A DNA stretch of 64,000 bases from Pyrrhoderma lamaoense (taxonomy: Eukaryota > Basidiomycota > Agaricomycetes > Hymenochaetales > Hymenochaetaceae), in assembly GCA_002794735.1 (NCBI GenBank), contig NBAZ01000004.1, forward strand, positions 620,001 through 684,000. Reading direction: 5' to 3'. The notes under the pieces are model-generated. The model made no database searches. It was given only the letters and a program-made list of their open reading frames with translations, and was not told the origin of the DNA. Shown here piece after piece: positions 23,687-35,986 of this stretch. The position numbers were made by a program, and so were the translations under genes. How positions within the stretch are numbered: the stretch's first letter is position 1; the number at the start of each line of letters is the position of its first letter.

Positions 23687-26600
23687 ATGACCGTTCCTGA
23701 TCGATCCATTAGAATCTGCGCGGATAGAGGCAAGTAATGTCAGGCCTGTAATATTCGTAAACATTATATTTTACTTAACGGAGGTCGGGTGTCATCCCTA
23801 TGTTATCTAGGCGGTACCTTCTGCGATGTTCATGCGTTAGTCGTCTGATATGCCACGCATATATTCGCTAGTCTTATAGAACTCTACAGCTCATTTCCAG
23901 ATTCCGAGAATGAAGGAGAACGGAAGGAGATTGTTGTGAAACTTCGTATGTACTCTTAGGCTGGCCAGACACCTGTTGCGGACATACTCAATCTGATTCC
24001 CGCTTAATGAAAATATAGTATCACAAGATCCGGGAAACTACCAAGACGCACCTACGGAAGGGATTAGACGTGTGCTGGAGATTGTGACCGGTCAAAGCTT
24101 TCCTCGAGGTCAAGTTTTACCTACTGACAAGATCGGTATGTAAAACTATTTAATACTTCATCCACATCAATCATATATAATATTTGCAGACTATATCCGG
24201 TTGTCTACCACTGTTGCCACCAATGCGCTTCTTGAACGAAAAGGACATAAACACGCACTCGTTATTACCAAGGGTTTTAAAGTATGAAGCAATTGTCTTA
24301 CGCCTTGAGTCAGTCATACAACTTTCACTTTAACAGGATCTTTTGGTGATTGGAAATCAGTCACGACCGAAGATTTTCGACCTCAACATAAGGCGCCCTT
24401 CGGTATTATACTCCGAAGTCCTTGAAGTTGACGAGTAACTTCCTTCTCCACGTCCACCTGATATATTATTAACATAAAATTCGCTTAGACGTGTTACATT
24501 GGTCGGTTATACCTCTGACCCTAAGGCTGATGAGCATTCGATAAAGTTTGATACTGGCGGTAACATCACTCGAGGATACAGAGGGCCTGGATGGGATGGT
24601 GAAGGAGATGCAGAGGGTCCTGGTGAAATTGTCCAAGGCTTATCTGGTGAAGCAGTGAGAATCCTCAAGAAACCAGGTATGATAGTATTGTGTCAGACAT
24701 CAAGTTGGACTAACGAAGTTCAAGATCGCGAACAGGTCAAGGCAGATCTAAAAAATATATATGAAAGGGGCTATCGCTCAATTGCCATTATTTTGGTCCA
24801 CTCATACACTTACCCTACTCACGAAGAACTCATTGCATCTGTAGCACATGAAATTGGTTTTGAGCACATCTCTGTTTCCTCTCGGTTACTCCCAATGATC
24901 AAGATGGTTCCACGAGGTGTATCAACTACCGCAGATGCTTACCTTACTCCAGTGTTGTATGAATATCTTGACGGTTTCTTCAAAGGATTTGATGAGAAAC
25001 TTCGGAGAGGCGATGAAAATTCCGCAAGAGTTGAATTTATGGGAAGTGACGGAGGACTCTTAGATCTTAACAACTTTTCTGGGCTGAAAAGCATTCTCAG
25101 TGGACCTGCTGGTGGTGTTGTGGGTTATGCACTGACTAGCTGGGACGAAGACAAGAAAAAGCCAATCATCGGGTAAGAGTCCACTTATTATTGAGCTGTT
25201 ATATAGTTGGTCATTTATCGATCGTCCTAAGGATTGATGTCGGTGGTACTTCTACCGATGTATCTCGTTTCTCAGGTCGATACGAAACAGTTTATGAAAC
25301 GACGACGGCTGGTGTCACTATCCAATCTCCCCAACTGGATATCAATACCGTTGCAGCAGGTGGCGGCTCTTGTCTCGCCTTCCGTAATGGATTGTTTGTA
25401 ACTGGCCCCGAAAGTGCCGGAGCTTTCCTGGCCCGGCTTGTTATAGAAGAGGGGGACCGTTGGCGGTGACAGATGCAAACTTATTACTAGGGCGTCTTGT
25501 CGTAGACTATTTTCCGAAGATTTTCGGGAAGTCAGAGAAGGAAGCACTCGATCTCGATGCTTCGAAAACACAGTTTGAACAGCTAGCTAAAGATATCAAT
25601 GACTCCCATAGTTTCGAAAGCAAACTGAGCTTAGATGAGATCGTTTATGGGTACATCCTCCTCCCTGCGCTGATACCTCAGATTTCTTTCTAACTATCCC
25701 CCAATAGTTTCATCAAAATTGCCAATGAGACGATGTGTAGACCAATACGAGCCCTGACAGAGGCTAGAGGATACGCCACCGCTGATCATATGTATGTGTC
25801 CAAATTCTCAAAATCCAGAAATTCTCCGACCCATAGTGAATAACAACAGTCTTGCGAGTTTTGGAGGTGCCGGAGGACAACACGCCTGCGAAATTGCTCA
25901 TATACTAGGTATCTCCACTGTCTTGATTCACCGATATAGCTCGATTCTTTCCGCATACGGTCTTGCATTGGCCGACAGGTGAGATCCACTTTACAAAATG
26001 GATAGTATTCCAGCTATTGAAAAAGATATACAAAACAAGGGCGTTTGAGCGACAGGAACCGAGCTCGTTGTCATATAACTCGGAAAATGTATCCTCATTG
26101 AAGCAGCGGCTAGACAAGCTTGAAGCCGATGTACGTGCGGAACTGAAACGGCAGGGTTTTGAGGATAGCCGTGTGCAGATTGAGCGAATGTTGAATATGC
26201 GATTCGATGGAACTGACACGGCGCTCATGGTTCTGCCAGATGGAAAAGAGGCTGATGAAGAGGATTTCTTGGAATCTTTCCGTAGGTCATATAAGAAGAG
26301 TTTGGATTCTTGCTTGATACGAAGACTGTGATAGTTGATGATATCAAAGTATTATTGTTGCTTCTATTTCATCCCATTTTTCTCATTCTGATGTTTCTTT
26401 TCTTTTTTTTCACGTAGGTACGGGGTATAGGAAAAACCTTCGATTCACTTGGACCTTCTGTATTCAGTGAAATAGAATCTCTGAAGAGGCGCCCAGTTTC
26501 AAACTCCGCTGCGGATAGCACGCATTCGGTATATTTTGACGGCATCGGCCGCATAGACGATACTCCCGTTTTCTTGCTCGATAGACTGGAAGTAGGTGAT

Positions 26601-26708
26601 GTTGTCAAGGGACCGGCCATGATTATCGATGACACTCAAACAATCGTACTCATTCCCACTGCTGAGGCGGTGTTGTGCCGGAAACACCTTTATATTACTC
26701 TCCAGTGA
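23687..26708 (+). CDS. Hydantoinase A / 5-oxoprolinase family protein, HyuA part only
   Basis: This resembles the N-terminal half of ATP-dependent 5-oxoprolinase (5-oxoproline to glutamate, glutathione cycle). The order is [53 protein letters not shown], then [10 protein letters not shown]. It continues with [96 protein letters not shown] and finally a HyuA C-terminus ending HLYITLQ-stop at 26706-26708. Intron 1 (23730-23810) begins GCAAGT, a GC-AG intron; it joins DRG to GTFCDVH. Two one-base gaps break frame: near 25424 (SAGA|PGPACY) and near 26298 (YKK|EFGFLLD). No HyuB half follows, so the protein is about half the size of full-length eukaryotic 5-oxoprolinase. It could be a truncated oxoprolinase or a stand-alone HyuA-type hydrolase. 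Confidence 0.88.
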
Positions 26709-28120
26709 CTTTCACTGCCTAAGGTTCAGTACCAATACTGAAGAACCTTCGATCATTCACACATTCATGCATGTTCTTTTTTACAATTTGTAATATTGTT
26801 CATTTATCCACATCTGTACTATGAAAACACATTTAAAAAAGAAAAGATAAATGCAGAAAAGTAGTAAGCGAGAAAAAATACGAATGAATAATGAAAAGCA
26901 ACACAGAACCCCAATGAAAATTGTTTGTTAGATTTGTGAGGCCAATCCGAAAGTCAACACCAAAGAAAGGATAGACCACGAAGACTGGGAAAGTGAGAAT
27001 ACTATGAAAAAGCGAGGCGAACAATGTCTTGGCATTTCATGGTACTGAAGAAGTGAAATGCACCCTGTAAGAGGCTGTGGTAGCCGTGAAACGCGCCAAA
27101 TCCTAAAGCCACAGGAAGCCGACATTTTAATATATAATTTCCTTGGGGGTCTAGGGGGTTGGGGATCGGGAACTGGATACGAGGCACAAATCCAGATGTC
27201 GGAGGTCTATCCGTTGGTAAAAGAGTTTAGTTGCCCGAATGGCATAATGCGTAAGTGGAATGCAAGTAAGTGAAGTGCTATAAAAAGAAGAGTCGAATAC
27301 GGGTAGCTGAAATGGAGATAATCTATGGAAGCGGTGAAGTAGGATACAGTAATTCAATTGTGTTGTAAGAAAACGAAGAGGGAAGGAAAATATGATGATC
27401 AGCGAAAAAAAGACATTACAAAGTTGAAGAAAAAACCCAGTAAGATCCGGGACATTATGGGAAAATATTTTCCACGAAGCAGAAGAGCAAAAAATTGAAG
27501 CGAAGATTGGAAGGCGCTAACCGTTTCGCATGCACCAAAAAAGGTATAAAGTCGATGAGTGAGGAAAATTGAACGACTAAGCAATAAAGGTTAAGGGAAA
27601 AATTTAAAAAAATCTACACATCACTCCGATCTCCTTGATCATCGCATCCAGACAAATTAATCAAGATGACGCATTAAAGAGTTGCTCGTGCTAGTAATAA
27701 ATAATTGCGCGCGCAGTGTGGAATAAATGCCAGGAAGTGGATTAAAACGTAAAAAGGGCATTAGTGATTCGTAAGGTGCTTGAAGGGTATGGAATAGATA
27801 AGTCGCAGACCGTTGGGAAAGGAGATGGTAGTGGCAACAGGTACAGCAGAAAGTATACAGAGGGTTCACAGGATTTAGTGTTGCACAGGGAGAAATGAAG
27901 AACGTTGCCAAGTGTCGCAATTGTAATAAGGATTATAGTTTTGAATCAGGTTCATTAGTCGGGAAAGAGTGCCGTAGAGGCGAGTGCAATGCTTGCCATC
28001 GGGGTACGCTCACAGAAAGGCGCTTCCAGGTCCAACGTTGGCGCCGCATACGGCGACCACGACGGCCGATATCGTCGAAATCAAACTCTTCTTCTTTGTC
28101 TTTAGGGTTACCTAAACCAA
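26709..28120. other. Long purine-rich region without a supported gene
   Basis: About 1.4 kb between the HyuA-type gene and the 3' end of the TVP38-like gene. From about 26820 to 27650 the + strand is markedly rich in A and G (many GAAAA, AAGAAG and GAGAAA tracts). Short open frames exist on both strands, but none resembles a known protein and none resembles the missing HyuB half. A G-quadruplex motif lies inside. An unannotated noncoding RNA, a long 3' untranslated region or a regulatory region are possible. Confidence 0.45.
27145..27170 (+). other. G-quadruplex motif
   Basis: Four G runs (5, 5, 4 and 3 bases) are separated by loops of 4, 2 and 3 bases, which satisfies the usual intramolecular G-quadruplex pattern. 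It stands out sharply from the AT/purine-rich surroundings. Folding is inferred, not shown. Confidence 0.6.
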
Positions 28121-29686
28121 CTAAAAAGTCTTTTCGAGGTTGTGGTGTCGATGCAACTCTTTTTCAGATTCACCATAAGACTCTGTCACAGTATGGCTAT
28201 CTTCCGAGCCGGACAATAGTTTACTAAGATATCCGCGCCCAAGAATAGGAGCTAGACTTAGGACGGTCAGAAACACAAGCTCAAAGATCATCGATGGTTG
28301 TGCAAGTACACTCCCAATGGTCTCAGTACTGGAAACACCGTCACCTGATCCATCCGGTGAACTTGCTTGACCAACCATTTGCAAGATATCACCGATTTGA
28401 CAGGTAACTGCAGTCCAAGGCAGGCAACCGATAAAGGCGCCTGCGACGCAGTCACGAAGAGGGACACCAGTGAGCCCACAAGCGATATTAAGAGCCGACC
28501 AAGGAACAATTCCGACTAAACGAAGAACGGAAAGGCGTACCCATGCAGGAGAATTAGTGGCAGCAGAAGACGCCACGATACTTGGTGACTTTGTTTCTCC
28601 CGATGACGGACCAGATGACGAGCCCTCTAGAGCCGCACGTGTAAGTTCGACCGGACGAGGAAATAAACGCGTCAGAATTGGAGCCAAAGGGGTCGCAAGC
28701 AATGTAGCACAGACCGATCCTATCGTAGTAAGGACAGTCATGACTAAAGTTGCTAGCAATGGGTGGAACAAAGCACCCGCGAGTACGTTCTAATCCGGCA
28801 TATGGAATAAGTCAGCCATGAGTAATAAGGAGTTTGTAAGACAGACGTGCATACCCAAAGAACACTGCCGGGAACTGACCAAGCGTGCTTCCAAGCAGCA
28901 GAAATCGAGAGCACTCCAATTATATGTGCAGTTTGGAGAGTGCCTGATTGAGAGTACATGTTGAGATCACGGCCGACCTGAGCCAGATCGGAGAGCGTGC
29001 GAGGCCATTCAAATGTTATCGGCAGGGTGGACAAGCTCATCAAAGTAACCGCGGTAGAAAGAGGAAATAGAATAATGACAAACAACAAAGAGGGGAAACC
29101 TGAGAAAAGTGATAAGTGAATAAGTTGTCAATTGGCGTTCTCAGTTGTCATGAAGCGGACTCACTGGTGGGAAAGATGAAAGACGAAGCAATGAGGCAGA
29201 GTGCGAGGGAGGAGATAAAGAGGTATGATCAAATGTAGACTTGCGAGGAGATGAAGAAAGAGGTAGTATGTAGTCCGTGTCTGTTGAAGAGCGCGGTGTA
29301 TGGTCGGGTGACGCGAAGAGCTCCGCGGAGAGCTTGCCGGCAGGACCTGAGCGCAGGACGCGCCAGAGGTCAATGGCACGGTCAACAAGGACAGGAAACA
29401 TGATCTGAAAACCAGATATTCTCCCTTGATTGTTTGCAGACAAGTTCTTGACTTTTTTAATAGGAGGAAGTATAAAAACGGGAGAGTGTGGTGTGTCAGA
29501 CGACAAGTCTCTGGAAGAGGAGGAGTCTGTCGGTGAGGGCAATGGAGAGTCTTGTACTTGAGCCACAGACGAACGAGATAGAGTTGTGACAGACAACTTT
29601 GGGCGCACGCCGGTGGACAAAGCGCGCGACCTGGAAAGACGTTCTGGAGGAGGGAAGAGGGAAGAAATTGGAGGAGATTGTTGCAT
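28121..29686 (-). CDS. TVP38/TMEM64-type (VTT/SNARE-associated Golgi) membrane protein
   Basis: A multi-pass membrane protein of the VTT (DedA-like) family, related to yeast Tvp38 of the Golgi. The ATG at 29684-29686 begins MQQSPPISSLFPPPERLSR, a Ser/Pro-rich cytosolic tail of about 180 residues. After introns come hydrophobic segments (LFVVIILFPLSTAVTLMSL, then AWSVPGSVLWNVLAGALFHP) and a long membrane exon (LLATLVMTVLTTIGSVCATLLA). The family signature then appears as RLVGIVPWSALNIACGLTGV followed by GAFIGCLPWT. The last membrane segment is MIFELVFLTVLSLAPILG, and the tail is short and charged (ELHRHHNLEKTF). The role is inferred from family: membrane or lipid homeostasis in the Golgi/ER. 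It lies alone between two gene-free stretches. Confidence 0.8.
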
Positions 29687-30440
29687 AGTTTTGTAGTTGG
29701 CCAAAGTAGAACACAGTGCTATTTTTGTTGCTGAAAAAGGGCAGAATGCCGAGATCAGAACGCGCCGCCCTTAGTCATTCATCCCGCGTCATCCCCACGC
29801 GACTCGACCGGACCCTGCCGCCGTCGGGAGACCGGGTGCGTGTTCTCTCAGCAACTGCCATCCGTACACGCAAGGAGTGATTTGTATGCTCATTCGTATC
29901 GCCTCGGCTTCACGTCATGTGTTCTTCCCCTAATTTGACTCTTTACACGTACATGTACTAGTTCACGTACTCGTCTTTGTCAATAATCGGGAAGAAAACA
30001 TTGCGAGCACACCATTGGTTTCACTTTTCCAACTCATGTAACAATCAAATCACTATTTTATGTTTCATTCCGGATCAGTCTCCTGTCTGCATCAGTACCT
30101 GATACAATCTGATTCTACCATCAATCTTCTTACTGGTTATTGATCTTCCCGCAACAGAGGTAATCAACCAGAGAAGTCCGTCTTGCTAAAAATTCAAGGA
30201 TGATGAATCGAGGTTGCTACTGTATTTACTGTGACCGTTCAGTCTTAAAACTCAGCTTGAGCTTCCGGCCTTACATCTACTGAACGTAAACAATGAGGTT
30301 GTCACATTACCTCTGTCTCTTGCGCCAGACTCCTAGACTACAGTCTGTTCCATGCATCTGCGCTTCCTTTTGTCACAAGGCATGTTAAACATGCATCATA
30401 CCTTGCGTTTCGCGCATTTGTCGAATCTCACTATATAGTC
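29687..30440. other. Divergent intergenic region
   Basis: About 750 bases between the starts of the TVP38-like gene (left) and the Ser/Pro-rich gene (right). The part at 29760-29870 is more GC-rich, with a CCGCCGTCGG stretch; the rest is AT-rich. No gene, repeat or RNA was recognised. Confidence 0.5.
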
Positions 30441-33400
30441 ATGTCCCAAACAACCCATCCTCCTCTTGTACCGGGTTTCGTGACTTACAAGGTACTTATT
30501 CACATCCCTCGCTCTGTCTAGCACGCTAATAACTAGCTTAAGCCTTGGAAAGCTTCACATCTCCCACCCTAATTTTATCTTAAATCTCTTGTACGTATTC
30601 GTTTGGAGGTAAGAACGTACACATCTTTTTCGGCGACAGGTTTACACAGTGTCCTTGGAGCTTTATCGATTCACTCTCAATAATGACCGATAGACCTTTG
30701 TTTTATTCTCCTTCGCCTTCATCACGATATGTCCAGGGAAATGAGCTACAACAATATATTACTGTAGCAATGAGTGTACGTGAGCGGGACGGGGGAAGAC
30801 TAAGCCCGAACCTCGTCACGAAATAATGCGGCCAGTGTCACCATTCTTAAACAAACGACATCTCATACATCAACAAGCACGGATTTCTCCTCAGACACAA
30901 CCTCTACCTCTACCTCAAACTACTTCCCATCCTTCGGTTCTCACCCTGATACCCATTCCATCAATCAGCCAGCTACGCCTGGATCGCGTGTGCAATATAA
31001 TTCACCATCTGTGGTTCCCTCACGTAGAGCACGAATAAACCGGGGCGCATATAAGAATACGAAAGCGCACAAAGGTCCATAAAGAAGTAGATATCGTTCC
31101 TGCTCTGAAAATGATGAACTTCGAAAGAAAAGCTATCACCCCGCCTTCTTCAGATGCCGGCCATAGCGGGTCCTCAACGCAACACTCTACACTTCAAATA
31201 CCAAATGATAGACGGAGCAGAATCGATCGACGTCTCCTGAGACAGGTAGACGCAAAAATCCAGGCTGGAGAAAGCCTGCTCCAAATATATTCCAACACCA
31301 CCATCCACTCCCCAACGACGATGTATGAAAGATTACCTTCGTCCAGAAACGACTCTTCATCAGTCTCTGGAGTCCATTCTGTCCCTACGAGAATGTATAC
31401 GGATCCAAGCTTTTCAGCGGCCCTTTCTACTCCTGCAAGGCCACAGCGTACCGTTACAGATCACCAAACTCCAGCCATGTTTCGCGACATGACTGGTAGT
31501 CTTGATCACTCGCGAAGCAGAGCTCCAATGCGACAGACAACGAAGCCGTCGGCGACAGTAGAAAAGCTGAACAGAGCAAAGAATTCGTCTGCTTCACTAC
31601 CTAATTCTAGTCAAATCGAATTACCCGCTCAAAGGCAACCTGCTCCTATAGTCTATATCAGACCTCCTTCAACGGTGGTTCCTGTGTCTTCAAATCTTAT
31701 GGGTTCGAATCCTATGGCAAAGATCTCACGAGTCGACTCACGGGCGGAGGGACCTCGTCCTACAATTGTACATCCACAACCCAAAAAAGTACCATCGTTG
31801 ACACAACTTGTAGCGATGGTTCTTCCTTCACGTAGTCCATCCCCAACACCGCCTTCCAAAGACGACATTTCGGTGAGTACTCCTCTTCATTTTCCCATAT
31901 TTTTAGATGTCTTTATGATGGGGTATGGGTTTTTATGGTCTAGTTACCTATACCCTTGGCACCTCTCGTCGGGCACGGTCCGAGTCTAGCCCCACCTGCA
32001 TTGCGATCTATGTCAAGAATAAATAATGGTTCTTCGAGTCGTGGCGATAACAATTCGTCTACTGCGGTCTGTATTCATCTTAGCAATAGACGGAACTGCT
32101 ATTAACTTCAGTCTCAGCCTCTTTTGCGTCCACCTCTTGTGAATGCACATTCTTCGTCCCGCCCGTCTTCACCCCAGCCTCGTGTTTCGTCACAGGTCCC
32201 TGCACCAGCCCCAGTGCGTACCCGATCTCCTACACCAGCAGTTATTCCTCAGTATGCTCCGCCGAAGCCTCCATTCCCTCCTCCACCTCCCAACACACCT
32301 ATTGTGTCGCCAAAGGCAAGAAACTCCGCAATATTCCAAGCAAATATTATAAGCAAACTTGACGAGAGTGCTACAAACGTGGCCGAGAAGGAACCTCATG
32401 ATGAGAAGCGGGTAGTTGGTGAGCGCCCAGTGGATACACCTTCTGAACACATTTACGCGTCCCCAGCAATTGTACAGAGCGAGTCTGGTTTAGCTACCCT
32501 CCAACGACTCCTCCTGGTGTAAACACAAACAAGGAAGTTGATGAACGTAAAACCTCCCCCTTTTCTCAAAATAAGGATAGCATGTTGCCCCGAAATAATT
32601 CTCTGCCTCCGCAGCTCCCTGTAATATCTACTTCTATCGACGCAACGAACAAGGGGATAAGGATGTCATGAGCGGTAAATCAGCTAATGAAGATTCCTAT
32701 TGTCGAAGAATACTACTCTGTACTCAAAGACCTTGCCCTCGGCTCAGGTTTCAATCGGTGAAACAAGTGCAAAACACGAGCAGCTCGCACCACGAGATGC
32801 TGAACTTACTCGGTCTCGGAGCCCTCGACCGCAAAAGCTGTATGCATCCACTGTGGCTAGTGGAGAACCTGTGCGGAAGCAAAAGTCTCTATCATATTCT
32901 GATTTGGCTTCTCAGTCCTCTCGCCCACGTAGCCCGTATTCGAATTCTGGAGTAGCTCCGAGTGCTTCTAATATAGCTTATCTGAAGAAAACAGATTTCA
33001 GAAATGCTAGTACTCCTGATATTCGCGAAACCAGTGCTTTCAAGGCTCGCCCTCGTAGTCCTCAACCTAATGCTACTATCCACTCGGTCCCGCGGTAGAG
33101 GTGTCTTCTAACAATGCGATCTCTCATAGTATTGCCTCGTCCCAAGTCCCGTCTCAACGGGAGCTCGATCCTCATATCACTCGCGTTCGTACTCCTCAAC
33201 CTCGGGCGACCGCCGTTCTAGTTCACGCTACGGAAAAGACACGAAAGGATGCAACCCCTCTAGCCCAGCTCAAAACACACTTACTGATGTCAAAACAACG
33301 TCAACCAGAGAAATCCCATCAACAACCCGAACGTCAACAACAACTCCCCTTTCACAAACCACTCAAATACTCCAGCTACAATAATCAATCCTGTAAGAGA

Positions 33401-35501
33401 ACTATCAACGCCTCCACTCCCATCGGATTGGAAGGAGACGATCACTCGTGTTAAGGGTGTTCCAGCTGGTGATCATAAGGGTGAAGATGGTAATGATTTC
33501 CCTCAACCTGTGGCATCCAAAAGAGTACGACAAGAGAGGGAAGATCCCGAGTCTTATTATCAGATAGCTGGTTGCAAGACGAACACGCGTCTTCGGTATG
33601 TCCAACGGTACATTTCATGTTGAAACAATCTGGTTTTGACCTATTCGGCGCGGATCTTTTCTAGTCTGATCAGAACCAGGAACCTTTTGTTAATGAGGTG
33701 AAGGTGAGGCTGCCTGCTGACCTTCCAGATGAGAATGGTGGGAAAGTGAGCATTAGACCGCCAACAAAGATCGATACTCCTGCACCTAAGGAATCTGCTC
33801 CCACTTTAGATGTCAAGCCTAAGGCCGTCCAGGAACAAGATGCCCCTAATTCATCGCAATATTTGACTCCTCCGGCTCGCTCTCGTTCCCCGGTACTGAA
33901 AAAGAAGCCTCCCGTACAGATCACTACACCTGAATTACCCCTAAAACATGAGAATCTTGGCAAGAAAGAAGTTATAAATGAGACAAGTAAAGATGACGAA
34001 TGGTCTCTTGTCTTTCCGGAGCTGCAAAGGACTATGGTCCCCGAGAGATTCGCCAAATAACACTACAAAGCTCTAACAGTCCCTGATCCTATACCTGATC
34101 TTCAACCCCCAAAGCTGAGCAATACTATATCCGACCGTAAGAGGAAAACCAGGGAAACAAATTTCCATCCCGATGGAAATTCTGTAACGCAAAGTGGACA
34201 AAATCCAAGTGTCAAAGCTGAAGCTCCGAGAACTGTAAAGGCGGTCGATTTTGCTTTTGTTTCTCAGGGGGTAAACCATGATGAATACATACCACAAAGT
34301 TCACCTTCCCGATGCGTCTCGCCACCACCAAGAGACCAGTCTAAGGATTACAAGAAGCAACTGCCACTTGTTATTGAACCTCTGTACATCGAATCATATA
34401 CCGAATCGGAAGAACAATCAGTTGAAAACCCTCGTGCGGTGACACCTGTTCCTATGTCACAGTCTACTGCTCACCAAAACAACGTGCAAATCCTGGCGAA
34501 GTCTCACAAGAGTCATGGTCATGCTTTAAATAAACGGCTTCCTGAAGTACAAGTGAGCATAACAAATCTTGACGACGGCTATCGAACTGTACTGATGTCT
34601 TTGTATGTTAGAACTACAGACCGCCTACTCCTCCTACGCATTATAGGAAAAAGCGGTCTGATGATATGCTACTTGGGGAACCTATCGTTCCATACGTGAA
34701 GCCGGCTACTCATCTTGTATGTGTACATTAAAACTAATATAACGTCAATATTCACATCTTACCTAGATATACCCTGATACATCCAACTCTTACGAACCTT
34801 CATTTTCCGCTGACTCCAATGTGCTTGGAAGTAGATCCCCAGCTCCTGTAAGTTTACAGGTATATGTATCTCAGGAATATAAGACTAATTACCGTCAAAG
34901 GCTCGCGCCAACATAAATGATAATTCAATAATTCTTGATGAACGTCCCCGTGTTCGGTCGCCATCTCCTATTTCTTCCGGGACTCCAGAACTAGAAGAAT
35001 ACGAGCTTTCAGAATGGAAGCGTTTCCTCAGCTTCCTCCTAAAACTTACAGGGTAAGAGAGGAACGGCGCCCAGAATACACAATTCAACAGGCTACTCGG
35101 GGTCAAGTGAGGTACCCGAGCGCACCCATAGGTCAAGCGTATGCTCATACCCTAACCCTCCTCCGCCTTCCAGTAATGTAAGAAATCGCCGGGATATTCA
35201 AGATGAGAGGTCATCACATAACGTGCATGATCGGCGTCCATACCACTATAACCATGTGTCTAGGGCTGCTCGAAGTCAAAGCGATAAACTTCCGAGAAGC
35301 AATAAAGCACAACCTGTCGTTCGTTCTAGGAGCACACCCATACCCTCTACAAAACAGCCCTCTCGACGTGGGTTTTGGAGTCTTTTCGGAGCGTGGGCAA
35401 AAGTTTTTGTTTCTAAGGTTAAGAATTGGACTTCTTCGACATCGGTGTCTGCTCAAAATTCATTCCATCATAAGTATTCAAGTTATGACGATGACGACTG
35501 A
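30441..35501 (+). CDS. Large Ser/Pro/Thr-rich disordered protein, unknown function
   Basis: A run of open frames on one strand with the same composition, best read as one gene with many introns. A possible start is the ATG at 30441 (MSQTTHPPLVPGFVTYK); this and most exon borders are uncertain. Recognisable stretches include RRSRIDRRLLRQVDAKIQ with ESLLQIYSNTT near 31210-31300, many SP/RSP/TP motifs (RSPSPTPPSKDD near 31840, PFPPPPPNTP near 32275) and DDEWSLVFPELQRTMVPERF near 33990. It ends in a basic, aromatic C-terminus, RRGFWSLFGAWAKVFVSKVK, then SSYDDDD-stop at 35499-35501. The composition suggests an unstructured, heavily phosphorylated scaffold. The C-terminal aromatic/basic helix could bind a membrane or a partner. 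I do not recognise a family. At least one junction (near 31080) does not keep frame, so an intron or a base loss remains unresolved. Confidence 0.5.
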
Positions 35502-35986
35502 GGCGCCGGCGCCAATGGTATTAATGAGAATTAACGACTTGGATAGGATACGATAAATTATGAATTCCATTTGAAGAAAATACCCACATCTATCGCAATT
35601 TTTAAACATTTTTTTTTGCTGTGATTTTGCTTTGCTGTATAGGAATATCAAATGTTATTATAAATTAATATGTATTACATAGAATGATATTATTCGGTGC
35701 AGTGTCTTAGTACTAAATAATAGTAAATATTGTAAAGCTTAAGCGAATTCCCAATCAAGAGTCCGGAATTCGTTACGTCTAGCGTCATAAGAGCTGACCT
35801 CGGCTTTCACGTTATCCTATCCCGAACAAATAACTCGAGCAAAATATCTGAACTCCATGAATGCTTGAATGGTCTTCATATTCTCCATTTCTCTGTAGAG
35901 GTCAAAACTTGCGATAGTACAAAGCACTGTCTGTCCTCTCTTGACTTAAAGGGGAGGGCAGGAGGATACGTACATACGGATTCGGA
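35502..35986. other. Intergenic region upstream of the mitochondrial carrier
   Basis: About 485 bases, strongly AT-rich at 35570-35740, between two genes on the same strand. No gene or repeat was recognised. Confidence 0.45.

Noticed and set aside
25420..25470. Programmed ribosomal frameshift in the HyuA-type gene
   Set aside because: There is no recognised slippery heptamer or stimulatory stem, and the same one-base loss occurs in many unrelated genes of the window, which points to a shared technical cause.
27895..28227. Plus-strand open frame with a C-x-x-C…C-x-x-C pattern, suggesting a small zinc protein
   Set aside because: It overlaps the antisense 3' end of the TVP38-like gene, turns into arginine- and serine-rich sequence, and matches no known zinc fold. 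The cysteines may be chance. Without transcript data it is not supportable.
31701..31712. Exact B-box GGTTCGAATCC
   Set aside because: It lies inside a coding exon of the Ser/Pro-rich gene, with no A-box or cloverleaf upstream.
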